7,338 nt of DNA. Origin: Richelia sp. UBA3308. GTDB taxonomy: Bacteria > Cyanobacteriota > Cyanobacteriia > Cyanobacteriales > Nostocaceae. Where the stretch lies: positions 9,363 to 16,700 of the forward strand of contig DESS01000204.1 of assembly GCA_002361335.1 (NCBI GenBank), written 5' to 3'. Positions 5,669 to 7,338 of the stretch are shown here, one piece after another. A program made the position numbers and the translations under genes. Under the pieces are notes generated by a model. The model was given only the letters and a program-made list of their open reading frames with translations, was not told where the DNA came from and ran no database searches. How positions within the stretch are numbered: position 1 is the stretch's first letter; every line of letters starts with the position of its first letter.

Positions 5669-5686
5669 AAATACAAAAAATTATGA
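5669..5686 (+). promoter_or_regulatory. Translation start region of cas1, identical to that of cas4
   Basis: This is the same 18-base sequence as at 4864-4881, ending one base past the ATG. It supports ATG 5683 as the true cas1 start over upstream in-frame codons. A looser relative, AATTTACAAAAATATTATG, occurs at 5477-5495 before the hairpin elements. Confidence 0.5.
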
Positions 5687-6687
5687 GTACAGTTTACGTT
5701 ACACAAGATGATTCTTTTATCGGTAAAATAGACGAACGTTTACAGGTAAAATTTGATAAAAAAACCATTTTAGATGTTCCCTTAATCAAAATCAAAGGTT
5801 TAGTAATTATGGGACGTGCTAGTATTTCACCAGTAGCAATCAGCGAACTTCTACAAAATAAAATTTCTCTTTCTTTTTTAACTACATACGGTAAATATAT
5901 CGGTTGTTTAGAACCAGATATGGGAAAAAATATATATCTGAGGAATGCTCAATGGAAAGCAGCAGGAGAATCACCCCAAGCAATTCATTTAACTAAAGCT
6001 TTTGTTAGAGGTAAACTCAAAAATTATCGTTACAGTTTACTTAAATCTCAACGAACGCATTCGGAAATTGACTTAAAAAATAATCTCAATCAATTACAAA
6101 ACACAATTAAATCTTTAGAAAAAGCCAGTACAATTGATTCTATCCGGGGTTATGAAGGAGCCGGAAGTGCTGCATATTTAGGTTGTTTTGAACATCTAAT
6201 TCGTAACGAAAAATTTAGTTTCAAAATTCGCAATCGTCGTCCACCTCTTGATCCTGTAAACTCTCTTTTAAGTTTGGGATATTCTTTATTAACACACGAT
6301 ATCCAAAGTGCAATTAATATTGTTGGTTTTGATCCTTATTTAGGATATTTACATACTCAACGTTATGGAAGACCGTCTTTAGCATTGGATTTAATGGAGG
6401 AATTTCGACCTTTAATAGTTGATGCAGTAGTTTTAAAGGCAATCAATTGCCGCATCTTAACACCCGAAGACTTTATTACAGAACCAGTCAGCAACGCCGT
6501 TTCTCTAACAAAAGAAGCATTACACAAATTCTTGCGATTATATCAAGAAAAGAAATTATCTAAATTCAAACACCCTGTAATGCAAAAACAATATACCTAT
6601 CAAGAATCTTTTGAAATCCAAGCTCGTTTTTTAGCAAAATATCTTACCGAACAAATTGATAAATATCCACCTTTAGTCATGAAATAA
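5683..6687 (+). CDS. cas1: Cas1, CRISPR integrase
   Basis: Cas1 is the metal-dependent integrase that, with Cas2, inserts prespacers at the leader-proximal repeat. From ATG 5683 it has 334 residues, typical for Cas1. The N-terminal beta domain starts STVYVTQDDSF and contains IKGLVIMGRASISPVAISEL (residues 36-55). The C-terminal helical domain has the metal ligands: E158 in GYEGAGSAAYLG, H224 in GYLHTQRYGR, and the acidic pair D236/E239 in SLALDLMEEFRP, with E239 in the position of the usual third ligand. All are present. The frame is open upstream to 5572, but those codons come from the hairpin element; ATG 5683 matches known Cas1 N-termini and shares its leader with cas4. There is no Shine-Dalgarno. 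cas2 follows after 105 nt. Confidence 0.96.
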   Translation: MSTVYVTQDDSFIGKIDERLQVKFDKKTILDVPLIKIKGLVIMGRASISPVAISELLQNKISLSFLTTYGKYIGCLEPDMGKNIYLRNAQWKAAGESPQAIHLTKAFVRGKLKNYRYSLLKSQRTHSEIDLKNNLNQLQNTIKSLEKASTIDSIRGYEGAGSAAYLGCFEHLIRNEKFSFKIRNRRPPLDPVNSLLSLGYSLLTHDIQSAINIVGFDPYLGYLHTQRYGRPSLALDLMEEFRPLIVDAVVLKAINCRILTPEDFITEPVSNAVSLTKEALHKFLRLYQEKKLSKFKHPVMQKQYTYQESFEIQARFLAKYLTEQIDKYPPLVMK

Positions 6688-6696
6688 ATCTACAGG

Positions 6697-6739
6697 TTAA
6701 AGGAATTTAGAATTTAGAATTTAGAATTTAGAATTAAAA
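6697..6739. repeat. Heptamer block TAGAATT x4, right partner of an inverted pair around cas4-cas1
   Basis: TTAAAGGAATT is followed by four TAGAATT units (6708-6735) and AAAA. It is the reverse complement of 4807-4856 with one heptamer fewer, including the same non-repeat flanks. It begins 9 nt after the cas1 stop codon. The nearby AAAGTTAAAACTTT at 6737-6750 is a weak A/T palindrome without a T-run. Confidence 0.85.
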
Positions 6740-6792
6740 GTTAAAACTTTAATTATCTATTTCTTTCCAATTCTCCCATGTCCTAATTTAAA

Positions 6793-7065
6793 ATGTTTGT
6801 TGTTATCTCCTACGATATTCCCGAAGATAAGCGTCGCACGAAAATTCATAAAATTCTCAAATCTTACGGACAATGGATGCAATATTCCGTGTTTGAATGC
6901 GAACTAACTAAAACTCAGTATGCAAAACTGCGATCGCGATTATCTAAGTTAATCAAACCTGATGAAGACAGCATTCGGTTTTATTTTCTGTGTGGTTGTT
7001 GTCACGGTAAAATAGAGCGTATTGGTGGTGAGATGCCGATTGATACTACAGTGTTTTTTGCTTGA
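6793..7065 (+). CDS. cas2: Cas2, structural partner of Cas1 in spacer integration
   Basis: Cas2 is a ferredoxin-like dimer that bridges two Cas1 dimers in the integration complex. The protein is 90 residues, the usual size. It opens FVVISYDIPEDKRRTKIHKIL with the conserved D8 after the first strand, then has QWMQYSVFECELT (residues 27-39) and a second core strand RFYFLCGC, all typical of the family. The ATG at 6793 is the first start in the frame and has no Shine-Dalgarno. The gene lies 105 nt after cas1, past the right heptamer block, and immediately before the leader. A HIP1 octamer lies at 6930-6937. Confidence 0.96.
   Translation: MFVVISYDIPEDKRRTKIHKILKSYGQWMQYSVFECELTKTQYAKLRSRLSKLIKPDEDSIRFYFLCGCCHGKIERIGGEMPIDTTVFFA
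6930..6937. repeat. HIP1 octamer GCGATCGC
   Basis: This is a second perfect HIP1 copy, within cas2, consistent with a cyanobacterial genome. Confidence 0.9.
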
Positions 7066-7158
7066 TGCGGTGCAAGCGGTAGGGTGTTTGAAAACAATAG
7101 TCTTTTTTTGACGCTCTAATCTTTATCCCGCTTGCATTTGAGCCATTTTACCTCGATA

Positions 7159-7271
7159 ATAGGTTGGCACTATCCCCGAAAGTATTTCTATGACTCAGTT
7201 TCAGCCATTTTTGTTTTCACCCTCTTGACATTTCACTCGCACAAACAGTACTTTGTCTATAGGTTTGCACT
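7159..7271. repeat. Spaced direct repeat within the leader
   Basis: ATAGGTTGGCACT at 7159-7171 recurs as ATAGGTTTGCACT at 7259-7271, with one mismatch and exactly 100 bp apart. It could be a binding motif for a host factor or for the adaptation complex, or a trace of an old duplication. AGCCATTTT also occurs twice (7141-7149 and 7203-7211), with a different spacing. Confidence 0.45.
7225..7254 (+). promoter_or_regulatory. Candidate promoter for the CRISPR array
   Basis: A perfect TTGACA at 7225-7230 is followed after 18 nt by TACTTT at 7249-7254, which keeps the most conserved T, A and final T of a -10. Transcription would start about 60 nt before the first repeat. A better -10 (TATAGT, 7292-7297) lies nearer the repeat but has no -35 at the right distance. 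Confidence 0.4.
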
Positions 7272-7317
7272 TCTGTACCTTGAAAACTAAATATAGTAAG
7301 GCTTTTAAGATGTTACA

Positions 7318-7338
7318 GTTGAAATTAAATTGAATCCC
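7318..7338. CRISPR. First CRISPR repeat, cut after 21 bases by the window end
   Basis: The last 21 bases begin GTTGAAATTAA and end AATCCC. From memory, a common 37-nt cyanobacterial repeat (as in Nostoc) begins GTTGCAATTAACTAAAATCCC-like and continues as TATTAGGGATTGAAAC; the window matches its first part at 17 of 21 positions, and the closing ATCCC would be the left half of the repeat's short palindrome. Position agrees: just after cas2 and an AT-rich leader. Only one partial unit is visible, so the repeat cannot be confirmed here. Confidence 0.6.

Larger units (their letters stand above)
7066..7317 (+). promoter_or_regulatory. CRISPR leader between cas2 and the array
   Basis: This is a 252-nt non-coding AT-rich stretch between cas2 and the putative first repeat, the expected place and size for the leader that promotes array transcription and directs new spacers to the first repeat. 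It holds a T-tract at 7102-7109, a promoter-like pair at 7225-7254, a second -10-like TATAGT at 7292-7297, and a 13-base near-identical direct repeat spaced by 100 bp. No gene or convincing intrinsic terminator is seen in it. The leader role depends on the array truly starting at 7318. Confidence 0.7.

Noticed and set aside
5572..5682. N-terminal extension of cas1 from TTG
   Set aside because: It reads through the hairpin element. The typical Cas1 N-terminus begins at ATG 5683.
4807..6739. cas4-cas1 as cargo of a composite transposon
   Set aside because: The inverted blocks are simple heptamers, there is no transposase, no target duplication is evident, and cas4-cas1-cas2 order is normal for type I-D.
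6737..6750. AAAGTTAAAACTTT palindrome as a terminator after cas1
   Set aside because: The stem is short and mostly A/T, and no T-run follows.
7079..7086. GTAGGGTG as an inverted remnant of the hairpin element end
   Set aside because: Only eight bases match the element terminus and no partner arm is seen, so chance is sufficient.

Overview
The window is most of a type I-D CRISPR-Cas locus from a cyanobacterium, read entirely on the + strand. The order is cas10d (5' end cut by the window start), csc2 (cas7d), csc1 (cas5d), cas6, cas4, cas1, cas2, then an AT-rich leader. The last 21 bases look like the start of the first CRISPR repeat. The cyanobacterial assignment rests on the I-D gene set, two copies of the HIP1 octamer GCGATCGC, low GC, and intergenic heptamer tandem repeats and small palindromic elements of the kind common in filamentous Nostocales. 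The species cannot be named from sequence alone.

Region 1-4624 holds the interference and processing genes. Cas10d, Csc2 and Csc1 form the Cascade-like surveillance complex. Cas6 cuts the array transcript into crRNAs. A well-spaced Shine-Dalgarno and an in-frame GTG inside the 3' third of cas10d (GTG at 1273) would give a separate 160-residue small subunit, Cas11d, as established for other I-D systems. cas3' and the N-terminal HD nuclease part of Cas10d must lie upstream of the window.

Region 4625-7065 holds the adaptation genes. Cas4 trims and orients prespacers, and Cas1 and Cas2 integrate them. Region 7066-7338 is the leader running into the array.

The core system is known, so I do not claim a new defence system. 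What is unusual is the state of the gaps. All five intercistronic gaps longer than 100 bp contain repetitive DNA: a palindromic element before csc2, related hairpin (MITE-like) elements before cas6 and cas1, a 21-unit heptamer array after cas6, and a pair of inverted heptamer blocks that exactly bracket cas4-cas1. These elements create false upstream starts for csc2, cas6 and cas1, so the starts given here are downstream of the longest open frames. The element before cas1 also contains promoter-like hexamers. cas4 and cas1 share an identical 18-nt sequence ending at their start codons, without a Shine-Dalgarno.
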